Shown here: piece by piece, positions 18,282 to 30,171 of the stretch
Numbering within the stretch: the stretch's first letter is position 1
Layout: each line of letters opens with the position of its first letter
DNA from: Agapanthus africanus
Taxonomy: Eukaryota > Streptophyta > Magnoliopsida > Asparagales > Amaryllidaceae
DNA length: 64,000 nucleotides
NCBI GenBank assembly: GCA_030015575.1
Contig: JASDDO010000014.1
Span: forward strand, 165,139,911-165,203,910
Direction of reading: 5' to 3'
Notes under the pieces: generated by a model
The model's input: the letters and a program-made list of their open reading frames with translations, nothing else
Databases searched by the model: none
What the model was told of the DNA's origin: nothing
Position numbers and translations under genes: made by a program

Positions 18282-20409
18282 TGTAAGTGCACGGCGGCGC
18301 CCCGGTCGTCAATCCGAGCCGGAATGCGGAAGCGATGCTTAATTTTAAATTTTCAAACCGGCACCACCGCGCACTATAAACCCGATCGTGCCATTAAACT
18401 AGTCCTAGCTAACTACAAGATGGGGAAGAGAGATATACCGAGCGATCCGTGTCCTCCAGTCTTCTCGCCGTCGTCCCGATCTCCCGCGGAATGTCCGGTC
18501 TCCACCTCCTCGCCGGAAGGGCACCACGTTGCCGGCTTCTTTTACGGGCTCCCACCTCTATACCGAGGCAACTCGGGCACGAAGTTGGCGAGTCGACGTG
18601 CCCAAGATTTGCTGTAGAATGTAGTATGGAACTTGTGTCTCATTTGGGGTTGAGATAGTTTCCATTTGAGTGGAGGAATTGAACTATGGAATTTTTGGTG
18701 AACTTGGGGATTTTTCAAACATCAAGAGAACAAAAATTCCCTACCAAAAATTTGGGCAGTCCCTTACCATGCTTGGCCGGCCATCTAAGGTAGGGAGAGA
18801 GAGTATGTAGCAATCAAAAAGAATAAGCCCCCATCATGCAAGAAAGAAAGAGAAGATTACAATGATAAACAATGATCACAAAAGGAGAACCTCACTCCAC
18901 CACAACCATCATGAAATTACAAGTCAAAACATGATGACTAAAGAAAGTCAAGCAATGATGGTGCAAGTATCATGATACAATAATATGCAAAGACCCCCTT
19001 CCAAATTGCTTATTTGCACAAATGCAAATAAGCCCTCCTCCACCAATCTTCGGCCAATGGAAGATACAAAGAAATATGGCCGAAACGGAAAGCAAACTGG
19101 CAACTCCAGAAAACTGGTCCCGTAATAAATTACAGGAAAACCCCGATACTGTGTATACACACCCGCATCTGTATTCCAACCGAATACAAATGCAATGAGA
19201 CAAAATCTACACTGTACAATACTAGGATCCGGCTTAAACCAAAGCCGGCTAGTATTAACCGTTCGATCCTGATCCGTTCAATACCGCACGTATCTGATCG
19301 AACCCTGCCATATCTCCATACGGCCTCTACAGCGTTTCGCCCGAAAACTTGAGCAACTGAATGTGGGGGACTCTAAAGACTCGTCAATACTATAGCTGTG
19401 GATTTAACCACTAGCACGTCAGAGGTATTAGCCATACGTGACGGGCCACCAGCTATTGACCGAAAGGGACGTCAATAAGCGAACTCATCCTGACACCCTA
19501 CTGAGCCTGTCAGTGACAATATCTGTACAGTCTGGTCCGTTCGTCTATGAGCATCGCATGGCGGGCCTAGGGGGTTGGTAAAAGTCAGACCCCCAAAAGC
19601 GGTACAAGTCGTGTCAAAGATCAGCCCAGAACACCCTGAGATACTACTGGAATACCTACCAGTAAATCTCCTGCCTTGGCCAAGGACTTTTCATGTTCTG
19701 GCTCTCCTAGACACAGCGTGACCTCACCCTCAATACCGGGAGAGACGAACCCCCCAAGATCCGCTCATTGCCTCCATGTGGCTCGGGACTTTACCCAACT
19801 AAAACCTGTTTGCACGTCTCCTTTGAGCGTGGTAGAGTAGTAATCAAAGTACAGTGGGAACTTACACGAGACAAATGACGATCCTCAGGTCGATGAACTA
19901 ACCTGTACATATGTCACCAGGGAACTGCTATCTGACGTCAAGTATAAGACCAACTAGTATGTTCCCGGTGAGTCCTGTCCGGTGTACTCATAACCCAATG
20001 AGCACCTGTATACATCTTAGGTGAACCAACTGACACCAGTGGCTTGTGAGACCGGCCACCGCCCCTCGTCGGGGTCTCGAATGTATACACTAGTCTACTC
20101 TGGAGTATCGATGCCCTGTCTCGAAACTCCCATGACTAGGGACCATTTAAGGATGTGCTTATAGACCACCAGCTCCCACATATATGATCGCCCTCATACT
20201 GCTGGCAGTCAAGAAAGAATCCTAGGGGCTCTATCAACGTGCAATAGTGACCTGTCAGGTCACCTAAAGCAGTACACGATGATAAAGATAAACTAGATAG
20301 CATACTATCATCTTGAGTAAGACTGTCCTACCGGGATAGGTCCTCCCTCAATCATTGCAATCACGTGCCTGTAATCCAATAATTGACTATGAGGGCACCA
20401 TCTCCAACA
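18282..20409 (-). repeat. Copia-A 3' LTR
   Basis: It runs from TGTAAGTGCACGG (18282) to CCATCTCCAACA (20409) on the plus strand and is nearly identical to 26146-28275. The minus frames at 18948-19203 are present in both LTRs and show no protein family. Confidence 0.93.
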
Positions 20410-20424
20410 ATCTCCCACTTGCAC
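20410..20424 (-). other. Copia-A polypurine tract
   Basis: Minus-strand AAGTGGGAGAT directly precedes the LTR start TGTTGGAGATGG. The polypurine tract primes plus-strand DNA synthesis. Confidence 0.75.
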
Positions 20425-23012
20425 TCAAGGCTAATTATTGCGATGTCGCATCAGCCCGTGTAATACCGAACACCCAACTCCTCTACTAGGCAGTCTCACA
20501 AAGCTCGCTTGCGAAACTATTGCGTTCGAGGAATAGCCTCAGTGAGTGGATCCGCCTTGATGTTTCTTTCTATGTCTCTCTATATCTCAAGTTCGCGGAG
20601 AAAGCCATCTCCCGAAATGAGCAATACCTGTCTTAGAATGTGTCTGGATGTCTGATGGGACCTAGCTCATAAATGAACTTCAAATCCAAACTTCTTAGAC
20701 TGTATCGTCAACGGAACTTAATCAGTATCCTGTGTCATGCCTCCCTCAGTATTGCCTTGGACCACCTGTCCAAAATACTGCCCCTCGTCAGAAGGAAAAA
20801 CTATAACTCTGACAACCTCCTTGTCGTCCAGGTCACCTTGGAAGCCTGGAATGATAACTGTCTCCCGAATGAGGCTGTCGTTATCATATCCCTAGAACAT
20901 CCACTTATATTCTAAAACTGCTTCCAACTGTTTCTCTAGGATAGGATCAATGTCAACTTATTGCATCTAGTGCAAGAACAACATCTGGTGTGGTACTTGA
21001 CATCTCATGATTGACTCAATTGCCTAAGCAAGTGATCTGCCAATCATGCACATCCCTCTCCCCTTTAGTCTGTAAGACACCTTTAGACAGGGTGACTCCA
21101 TCACCTGCAGGTACACTACCGTGCCAGGAGTCATCCATTCTAAATACTCTTAGAATGCTGTCAAAGTACCCAGATTGAGAAACTACCCAAATCTAGATCT
21201 AAAACCATAGATCCAGTAACCAGTATGTCTGATATAATGTCCAAGTCCCATGTGGAGAAACCACTGTGTGACGACCAAAGTATAACCGATCGTAGTATAG
21301 GAGTTTCTTTTCCTATTCTGTGTAAGTCATCCAAATACCATGACATCACACCCTACTACCTTCTCAACAGATCCATCCCCTATTCTGATGAAGTCAAATC
21401 TATGACTGTCACATCAGAAATTGATGATCTATCTCCGCTACATCTGCTTTAGTCTATAAATAGACATAAGCCACCTGTCCACCAATGCTTCCGCTGCTCC
21501 CACTGACTACGACAACCCTCTGGCAGAGTCATATAGACGTACACTTCTAAAGCCAGTTTAGAACGACGCTATACTCATCCTCCTGCCGGGTCTCGCAGCC
21601 TGGAACAACAGCAATGACAAGTCTGGGTAAACAAGAACTTCCCTGTCACCGTCCTTGAGGCTACCGGAGTACCTCTCGGGTGCCTGAAGTTACCCACCTT
21701 ATCTGCGGAGTGGCCAATGGAATGTCAATCCAGATTGAATCTTAAGGTTCCTATGAAATCTTCAGTAATCGTTTGTGGTTCTGGAATCACTTCCAGTTCT
21801 ACCATACTCCCACTACTGTTTTCTGAAAAAATCCATTTTTAATAAAACTGTGGCGAGTCTAGAACAATATCACTATTGATCTTCCAGATGGTAGAAAGTC
21901 AACCCTCGTCATAGCCTGGGTCAACCCACAAACGGCCATTACAGAAACGTGCGTTGAGTTATACAGAGTCTGGTTTTAAGCATAATCCGGACAACTCCCC
22001 GTACCTTAACAATGTTAAGATACGAACTGTTCTATATCCAATATAGAACCAGAGGCACTGATTTAATTGAACCAGATTCAAATCATGCAGCTGTCTCCAG
22101 TGCATGTTAACTAAATGGAAAGAGGCCGATCAGCGTTACTCAACTTAGGAATGCTTTCAATTATGAGTAACCTGAAAGAGAAGCAAGTTCTCTTAATCAT
22201 CACTATCAACTGAATACCATACACAAGTATCTACATCTTCGATCAACTTGAAGAATCCCGATACTTGCAACACCTGGTTCTCTACTTTATTCAAATACCT
22301 ATAACTTCTCAAAATTCGGACCCTGTGTTTCCACGAAACACCTATCTAAAAACTAGAGAAGTCATAAGTAAACCGAATATAGTACGAGGACCAACCCCTC
22401 TGTCCTGATGGACCCTGGACAACATACAATACTCTGTATAAGTCCCTTGAGTCTGATAACTCATTCACTGTGTGTCGTAGGTTGAAAACTGTACTTATGG
22501 TTAAGAAGAATTACACCGCTGTTTAATGCTCCTTACCTAACCATCCACTGATATAGGTAAATGTCATCGACATAATTTCAAAAAGATATATCTCACTCTA
22601 TAAAAATAGACGTACAGATATATCAATTTGAAATTGGTGCATAACAGCGGATATTCAAAACCAAATATTTGCCGACCGGCAAACAGCCCAGGTGACTTCC
22701 TCAAATATCACCGATTACAACGAATCCCGATATAATGAGGATGATCACCTAATTCCCAATAACCTACTCCCACTCATCATCTGTAAAACCATACAGATGT
22801 GAGACTCATACATGGTAAATACATACCCTGGAGTAAGTATCTAATCGGGAAATCAGTTTTCCTTTAACAGTACACAGTGAAACTGAAACATTGAAATGTT
22901 TCGATGGGGTATCCGGTATTCCTAGTAATGCCTCTTCCATTGTCCAGATTCACAACTATAACCGTGTAATTCTTTGACATCTTTCCAAATCCCTTTTTAT
23001 GTCTTTAGTCAT

Positions 23013-23730
23013 TACCTTCTGTACACCTCTTTAGGCCAAATGGTTTTCTTCCTTCCCTACCGTTCGGCACCACCCTATGGTTTGGAAGAAGACTATCCAA
23101 TAAGCATAATGGGTATACTGTCCTAATCCTAGGAGCACTCGCAATGCGAGAGAAGGTGAAAATAAAAGACAACCGAATAAACCTTATTCCTATTTCTCCT
23201 GAACCAGAATCCATCCCCGAACTGGAACAAGTTCCTTTCGAGTTCGTATATAACCATACGATGGAATATCCCATAAAGTGTGGATCTTCGTAGTGATACG
23301 GAGTGTTCTGGAGAAATACAAAGGTGATTTAGGATTGGCGAAGAAATACTTGGTTTAGTCGTGAATAGCAGTCGCAATTTACTTTGCCCTCTTACTAATC
23401 CCATGTTTTGTCTTAACTTAATACCTTCTGTACACCATCGTTAGGCTAATTGGTTTTCTTCATTCCCTACCGGTCGGCACCTGCCTATGGTTTGGAAGAA
23501 GACTATCCAATTTGCGTAACAGGTGTACTACTCCTAAACCAAGGAGCACTCGCAACCTGAGAGAAGGTAAAAGGAAAAGACAACTGAATAGTCCTATCCG
23601 TTTCCTCCAGAACCTGAAACCATCCTCGAATAAATTCCTTCGAGTTCTTATATAACCATACGATGGTTTTGTCCAATGGAAGTGGATGTTCGTAGTAATA
23701 CGGGGTGTCCTGGAGAAAAGGGTAAAAGTA
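23013..23730. repeat. Tandem duplication, ~409-bp unit, inside Copia-A
   Basis: TACCTTCTGTACACC starts at 23013 and again at 23422. The next ~310 bases match in order: TGGTTTTCTTC, CCCTACCG, TATGGTTTGGAAGAAGACTA, GGAGCACTCGCAA, TATATAACCATACGATGG and TTCGTAGT. The copies differ at many sites, so the duplication is old compared with the LTR divergence. Confidence 0.85.
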
Positions 23731-24439
23731 GGAGTGGCAATGAGGTTTGCAACTCTGACAATCCAAAAGCCAGTGTTAAGAAGGTTCGGTCAACTTGGTC
23801 ACTGAGTCATAGTCTTAGGGTCGGGTCAATAGTCGCTGCCAAAGAGAGATAGAAAAGAAACACTCAGCGTGCACTCTAACCTAGATCAGAATGGTTACCA
23901 ATTTATCTAATCTGGAAACCTCCCACTGTCACCTCAAATTCTCCTCCAAACCTGAAAGAAGAATTAGTCGGGGTCACCCGAGGAGTAAACTAACTCATCA
24001 GTGGGAATCGGGATCCAACTATCATCGCATGATAACGTGACGGAATCCGCTTACATCATCACACTCCAGAAGGTATGCGCATATCTGGCAAGTATCAGTT
24101 TCTTTAGAAACTCCCGATGTGATTTTTGCCCCATGCTCTTATGACCTTGGCATGAGGTCAAAATATCATAAGCCATATGTCAAGTTCTACCCATCATTGT
24201 CCAGGTTAATTTGAACCCACCCGTACATACCCTTGACGTAGGCCAAAATAGTAGTACGACTGTCCCAAACCAACACATCTATCTATGCAACAGATAAATA
24301 CCCGGCAGCTACTAAACACTATGCCTTGGCATGAGGTCAAAATACATAGCTTGAATACTACCGAATATTTAACTGAAATGATGGAGGGCTACGAATGGTT
24401 TCTGGCGAAAACCTTTAACGTAATGAACTTGATATCGTT

Positions 24440-24720
24440 GAAGGAACGGATAGCTTTTAAAAATATAGTGACGAAAATCTTTGCTAAAGAGGTCACTCCC
24501 GGTGAAGGGATCTCGGCTCTTTCCCCGTAGAATGAGGTGCAGGATATTCCAACTGAATACCACGGTGCAAAGCAAAAGTAATCGGCTATAGTGAAGTTAT
24601 TGCCCTGACGCAAACTTTTTGTCCAAGGGGTCACTCCCGGTGAAGGGATCTCGGCCCTTGCCTCGTCGACTGAGGAGCAGGATATTCTAACTGAATACCA
24701 CGATGCAAAACAAAAGAGAA
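24440..24720. repeat. Tandem duplication, ~139-bp unit, inside Copia-A
   Basis: GGTCACTCCCGGTGAAGGGA at 24491 recurs at 24630, followed in both by ATCTCGGC, GAGGATATTC-like words and AACTGAATACCACG. Confidence 0.85.
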
Positions 24721-25882
24721 CGTCCTTGCAATAACAGCTTTTTGAAAAGTGTTCCAACAACATCAAAGTAGGTTTGTTTTTAACTTGCATTGATCCGAAT
24801 CAACGCAGTTCCATCAATTGATCACACCACAAAGAACGAAAATATACTGATGTACGTATATGCCATCCGCATTCGCCACTAGGTCTCATCATTACCCGTT
24901 AGGTTATCTAACTAACGACAGAGCGGGGACTGGACTAGCGCGGATGCAAAACATATACAACATCTACTAATATATATCAATATATAATTTTCGCTCAAGG
25001 CGTGATAAAAAATGCAACATCACAGAAATGTACAGCATCACAGAACAATACAGATATCTGGGATCCCCGGGTTTCACAGAGCCACTACTGAAACCCGACG
25101 TTCCCCTGGTCGTGTGGATAGCCTGTGCAATGAAATCCTAGACCCCTACGGGCGCGGCAAGTTACCCGCCAAAACCTGAAGCGAGGCAGCCCCCTTCAGC
25201 AACGTGAATGGACCACCCAGCACTTCACGGAATCCGGTAACTTGGGCACCCCTCCTGGGTCAACCTGTACCCCCTACGAGTGCGGCGAATAGCCTGCCAA
25301 TTCTAGAGTGAAGCCCCCTCCATCTCAATGCCATGAGATGCGGGCCCGTTGCCCTCTAGAACCCGGCTATACGTGCACCCCACCTTGGGGTAATCCTAGT
25401 ACAGAAAGTAAAATATACATACAACGGGTACATCGACCGCAACCTGGTCGTGCCCCAAAATAATAATATAAACAGGCATGACGGCAGTCCACATGTCGGA
25501 CGCTCGCCCCGCAATATCAAATGTACATAATACAACAAAAAACTGTACTAGCATTGCATCCAAGCTATCCCCCACGACCAATCCGCAACATCACAGCATA
25601 ATCACAGAACATCAATGTGAAGGTCACGTTCGCAAATCCGTCTAACCGGGCTATAGCAGTTAGACAGGATTTACTGATCAAGTGACATTCACGGTCGCAG
25701 ATATAATGTAAATACTGTGAACTAATGTGTTTAAAATTTTCCGATCGATCAAATTTTAACAAGTAGGCCCCAAGTACTACTGTAGCACATCAAGAAATTA
25801 TGGGCCCAAAATTAATATTCCAAAAAACCTATTTTCCACTCAGGAGCATTTTGTAAAATTTTGGGGGACTGAACAGTTCAAG

Positions 25883-25930
25883 CCGCGGCGGAACCGCGAC
25901 CCAAGCATGGGTTTGGCCGCGGTTCCGCGG
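25883..25930. promoter_or_regulatory. GCGGTTCCGC dyad pair in the Copia-A leader
   Basis: CGCGGCGGAACCGCG at 25883 and CCGCGGTTCCGCGG at 25917 face each other, so the pair can fold as a hairpin of about 14 bp. It lies ~200 bases downstream of the PBS in the transcribed leader. The same dyad occurs in N1 elements. Confidence 0.65.
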
Positions 25931-26130
25931 TGGTTTGGACTGTTCACGAGCCCAAATTTTCACAGAACTCTTAAAATTCCCTGCATATCATTCTGAGACA
26001 CCCTGAAAAATTTTTCGAGCCAGAAAAAAATCGACAGAAAACTGATGCAAAGAAAACGCGGATTTTGGATTTTTTTTTGTTCGATCGGAAATGTAAACAC
26101 ATTAGACAAAGCTAGACTATGTTAATGGTG

Positions 26131-26144
26131 AGGCTCTGATACCA
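26131..26144 (-). other. Copia-A primer-binding site (initiator-Met tRNA)
   Basis: Minus-strand TGGTATCAGAGCC begins one base after the 5' LTR end. This is the standard plant copia PBS complementary to initiator-Met tRNA. Confidence 0.93.
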
Positions 26145-26145
26145 C

Positions 26146-28275
26146 TGTAAGTGCACGGCGGCGCCCCGGCCGTCAATCCGACGCCGGAATGCAGAAGCGA
26201 TGCTTAACTTTAAATTTTCAAACCGGCACCACCGCGCAGTATAAACCCGGATCGTGCCATTAAACTAGTCCTAGCTAACTACAAGATGGGGAAGAGAGAT
26301 ATACCGAGCGATCCGTGTCCTCTGGTCTTCTCGCCGTCGTCCCGATCTCCCGCGGAATGTCCGGTCTCCACCTCCTCGCCGGAAGGGCACCACGTCGCCG
26401 GCTTCTTTTACGGGCTCCCACCTCTATACCGAGGCAACTTGGGCACGAAGTTGGCGAGTCGACATGCCCAAGATTTGCTGTAGAATGTAGTGTGGAACTT
26501 GTGTCTCATTTGGGGTTGAGATAGTTGCCATTTGAGTGGAGGAATTGAACTATGGAATTTTTGGTGAACTTGGGGATTTTTCAAACATCAAGAGAACAAA
26601 AATTCCCTACCAAAAATTTGGGCAGCCCCTTACCATGCTTGGCCGGCCATCTAAGGTAGGGAGAGAGAGTATGTAGCAATCAAAAAGAATAAGCCCCCAT
26701 CATGCAAGAAAGAGAGAGAAGGTTACAATGATAAACAATGATCACAAAAGGAGAACCTCACTCCACCACAACCATCATGAAATTACAAGTCAAAACATGA
26801 TGACTAAAGAAAGTCAAGCAATGATGGTGCAAGTATCATGATACAATAATATGCAAAGACCCCCTTCCAAATTGCTTATTTGTACAAATGCAAATAAGCC
26901 CTCCTCCACCAATCTTCGGCCAATGGAAGATACAAAGAAATATGGCCGAAACGGAAAGCAAACTGGCAACTCCAGAAAACTGGTCCCGTAATAAATTACA
27001 GGAAAACCCCGATACTGTGTATACACACCCGCATCTGTATTCCAACCGAATACAAATGCAATGAGACAAAATCTACACTGTACAATACTAGGATCCGGCT
27101 TAAACCAAAGCCGGCTAGTATTAACCGTTCGATCCTGATCCGTGCAATACCGCACGTATCTGATCGAACCCTTCCATATCTCCATACGACCTCTACAGCG
27201 TTTCGCCCGAAAACTTGAGCAACTGAATGTGGAGGACTCTAAAGACTCGTCAATACTATGGCTATGGATTTAACCACTAGCACGTCAGAGGTATTAGCCA
27301 TACGTGACGGGCCACCAGCTATTGACCGAAAGGGACGTCGATGAGCGAACTCATCCTGACACCCTACTAAGCCTGTTAGTGACAATATCCGTACAGTCCG
27401 GTCCATTTGTCTATGAGTATCGCATGGCGGGCCTAGGGGGTTGGTAAAAGTCAGACCCCCAAAAGCGGTACAAGTCGTGTCAGAGATTAGCCCAGAACAC
27501 CCTGAGATACTACTGGAATACCTACCAGTAAATCTCCTGCCTTGGCCAAGGACTTTTCATGTTCTGGCTCTCCTAGACACAGCGCGACCTCACCCCCAAT
27601 ACCGGGAGAGACGAGCCCCCGAAGATCCGCTCACTGCCTCCATGTGGCTCGGGACTGTACCCAACTAAAACCTGTTTGCACGTCTCCTTTGAGCGTGGTA
27701 GGGTAGTAATCAAAGTACAGTGGGAAATCACACGAGACAAATGACGATCCTCAGGTCGATGAACTAACCTGTACACATGTCACCAGGGAACTGCTATCTG
27801 ACGTCAGGTATAAGACCAACTAGCATGTTCCCGGCGAGTCCTGTCCGGTGTACTCATAACCCAATGAGCACCTGTATACATCTTAGGTGAACCAACTGAC
27901 ACCAGTGGCTTGTGATACCGGCCACCGCCCCTCGTCGGGGTCTCGAATGTATACACTAGTCTACTCTGGAGTATCGATGCCCTGTCTCGAAACTCCCACG
28001 ACTAGGGACCATTTAAGGATGTGCTTATAGACCACCAGCTCCCACGTATATGATCGCCCTCATACTGCTGGCAGTCAAGCAAGAATCCTAGGGGCTCTAT
28101 CAACGTACAATAGTAACCTGTCAGGTCACCTAAAGCAGTACACGATGATAAAGATAAACCAGATAGCATACTATCATCTTGAGTAAGACTGTCCTACCGG
28201 GATAGGTCCTCCCTCAATCATTGCAATCACATGCCTGTGATCCAATAATTGACTCTGAGGACACCATCTCCAACA
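26146..28275 (-). repeat. Copia-A 5' LTR
   Basis: TGTAAGTGCACGG (26146) to CCATCTCCAACA (28275) on the plus strand, about 98% identical by eye to 18282-20409. It ends exactly at the target duplication ATAAC, after which the N1 LTR resumes. Minus frames at 26814-27185 and 27573-27776 are LTR frames without recognisable domains. Confidence 0.93.
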
Positions 28276-28280
28276 ATAAC

Positions 28281-28346
28281 ACCATTTAGTAATTAATAAT
28301 AATAGGGAAAATGACCGTACAAATGTGAAATAAATATGATTGATCA
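28281..28346 (-). repeat. N1 3' LTR, part 2
   Basis: The plus strand reads ACCATTTAGTAATTAAT and ends ATATGATTGATCA at 28346, matching the ends of the 5' LTR (41661) and the solo LTR (50038). Confidence 0.88.
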
Positions 28347-28362
28347 AATACCCCCAAATTTA
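28347..28362 (-). other. N1 polypurine tract
   Basis: Minus-strand AAATTTGGGGGTATT abuts the 3' LTR start. This fixes the element orientation independently of the PBS. Confidence 0.75.
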
Positions 28363-30171
28363 TCTTTTGATCGTCCCGAGCAAACTGTTTTATTTTTAAA
28401 AGAAAAAGAAAAACCTAGTACACTTTCGTAAGCAACACGATTGCACTCAGCTCATGCAATAAGCTTTTAAACCTCTAGATGTCCCTAGGAGGAGGAGTAT
28501 TGTCTCTTGGGGGTTTTCAACGGATTACACCTACAAAATCCCAAAATTTAGAAAATAAAAGAAAGAAAACAAAAATTACATGCAAAGATAAGAACATTTA
28601 AAAGAAAAAAACTTGAAAATAAGAGTTTCAAACTATACTAGTTTTTTAGTTGTCATGAGCCCTGTCTTAACGGTCTTGAAAAGATGTCGGAAATCACATC
28701 CTTCCTCAATAAAACATCGTCTTTATTCTTCCTCCCTACCTCTCCTCCGAACATCGATCATATACCCCTATGTGTGTGTAAAATTCATCCTTACACTTGG
28801 AGAATTCAATTCAATCTATCATACCCTTTGTCCATATTCCTTAGTACTTTTTAGTCGATGATGTTTTAGATGAATTTTCTCACACAATTTTCATGCGACC
28901 GTTAATACTTCTTAAGGCACTAACCAACCGATTACTGAATGTGCTCACTTATTAAGGCGTACTTAGAAATATCCTAGTCTTGCAACACTTAAGACTTAGC
29001 AGTGACCCACAAACCAGTTAGTCTAAGGCACTGGGTGATAAGACGCCCTCACTGTATTTTTTTATGCTGCCTTAACCAATTACAAAACCAGTGTTCATTT
29101 TTCTTTTAAATTTTATTTTATGTGCCATTTATATTTTGTTGATGATATTTTTTTCATGCTAAGGTCAAGAGTATTTCAAGGTATCCTCTACTATTCCAAG
29201 TTTCAAGATGTGTGTAAGTGCGTATAGCAGGGTATCAACATTCAGAAGTTTGGACTCAAGAATAGGGACTATTTTTCATACTTATTTCTATCCGCAGACT
29301 AGTAATTTCTTCATCTTACTAATTCTTGGGACAACAGCTCATGACCACATATTACTAGTATCGTTCTAAAACATCTAATTTTCTTGCATTTCTTAAGTCT
29401 CTTCTACTCTTTCATATGTATTTTTCACTTTCTAACTTTTATTTTCAAAATCTTCTCTCTTTTCTTAGTGCAAAATGATACGTGAATAAATACAAACCTC
29501 CCCCCAAATCTGTTTGCAGCAATGTCCTCACTGATGTTGTTGTTCGAGCTCAAAAACCTGAAGACTAGGAGGAACAATTCAACAAGATGGTATAAAGAAT
29601 GAGTTAAGAGTGAATGACAGTAAAATCCTCCCCTAAACTTGTCATTGACTAACAATCGGGCAAAAAGTCCCTTTCTTTCAAGAGCCATTTTAAAAATATT
29701 TTTCTTTTTTCCCCCCAAACTTGAGTAAAACAGTATTTTCATTATTAAACATTGAAATTCAACATAGGGGGGAATATTATCGGTCTACACAAAGTTTTAC
29801 AAAGACAAAAAAATTAAAACCAACCATTCAAATATTTTATCAAGGTAATATCATGGTTGGTGAAAGATAGTGTAACAGATAGATGTGAAGAAGACTCGAG
29901 ACTGTATAAGAATGGAGGTTGTATCATGTCTCGAGTAGAAGAAACAAAAATGAAAGTAACGATAAGAGATGATGTAGGGGGAAGATAAGAGGTGTAATCG
30001 AAAGGTTTTACGTCTCAGTTGGTGGAGATGAAAAAGTGAGTGTGAATGAAAACGAGAATGTGAAAGATAAGGAATGGGTGGAATACTCGCATTCTCGTAT
30101 GTGATTAAAAGAAGGGGTGGCAGTTAAACTTCTTCGGCCTCAAAGGGAGGCGCACAAATTTTCGGTGGAGG
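28363..30171 (-). other. N1 3' non-coding internal region
   Basis: 1.8 kb between the N1 ORF and the polypurine tract without a supported gene. The plus strand has several C-rich runs followed by AAA (about 29500, 29630 and 29711) that on the minus strand resemble extra polypurine tracts. Small frames here are AT-rich shadows. Confidence 0.55.

Larger units (their letters stand above)
20425..25882 (-). pseudogene. Copia-A internal region: degenerate copia pol traces
   Basis: No frame over ~135 residues exists on either strand. On the minus strand the RT active-site box YVDDI can still be read at about 22562-22576, flanked by stops and frame changes, at roughly the expected distance from the polypurine tract for a copia RT. 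I could not recognise intact gag, protease or integrase. The stretch also contains two internal duplications (23013-23730 and 24440-24720). Small plus-strand frames here are shadows. Confidence 0.6.
18282..28275 (-). mobile_element. Copia-A: young Ty1/copia-type element with decayed internal region
   Basis: LTRs at 18282-20409 and 26146-28275 (2128 and 2130 bp) end TG...CA (minus strand TGTTGGAGATGG ... CACTTACA). The 5-bp target duplication is ATAGC (18277-18281) and ATAAC (28276-28280); the undisturbed site in the sister LTR (41591 onward) reads ATAAC. The minus-strand PBS at 26131-26144, TGGTATCAGAGCC, matches the initiator-Met tRNA 3' end. Over the first ~750 aligned LTR bases I count about 16 differences, so insertion was recent. 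The 5.7-kb internal region has only degenerate pol traces, so this copy was probably moved by proteins supplied in trans. Confidence 0.92.

Noticed and set aside
26814..27185. 123-residue minus frame, partly shared with 18948-19203
   Set aside because: It is duplicated only because it lies in both Copia-A LTRs. It has no family resemblance, and the frame is shorter in the other LTR.
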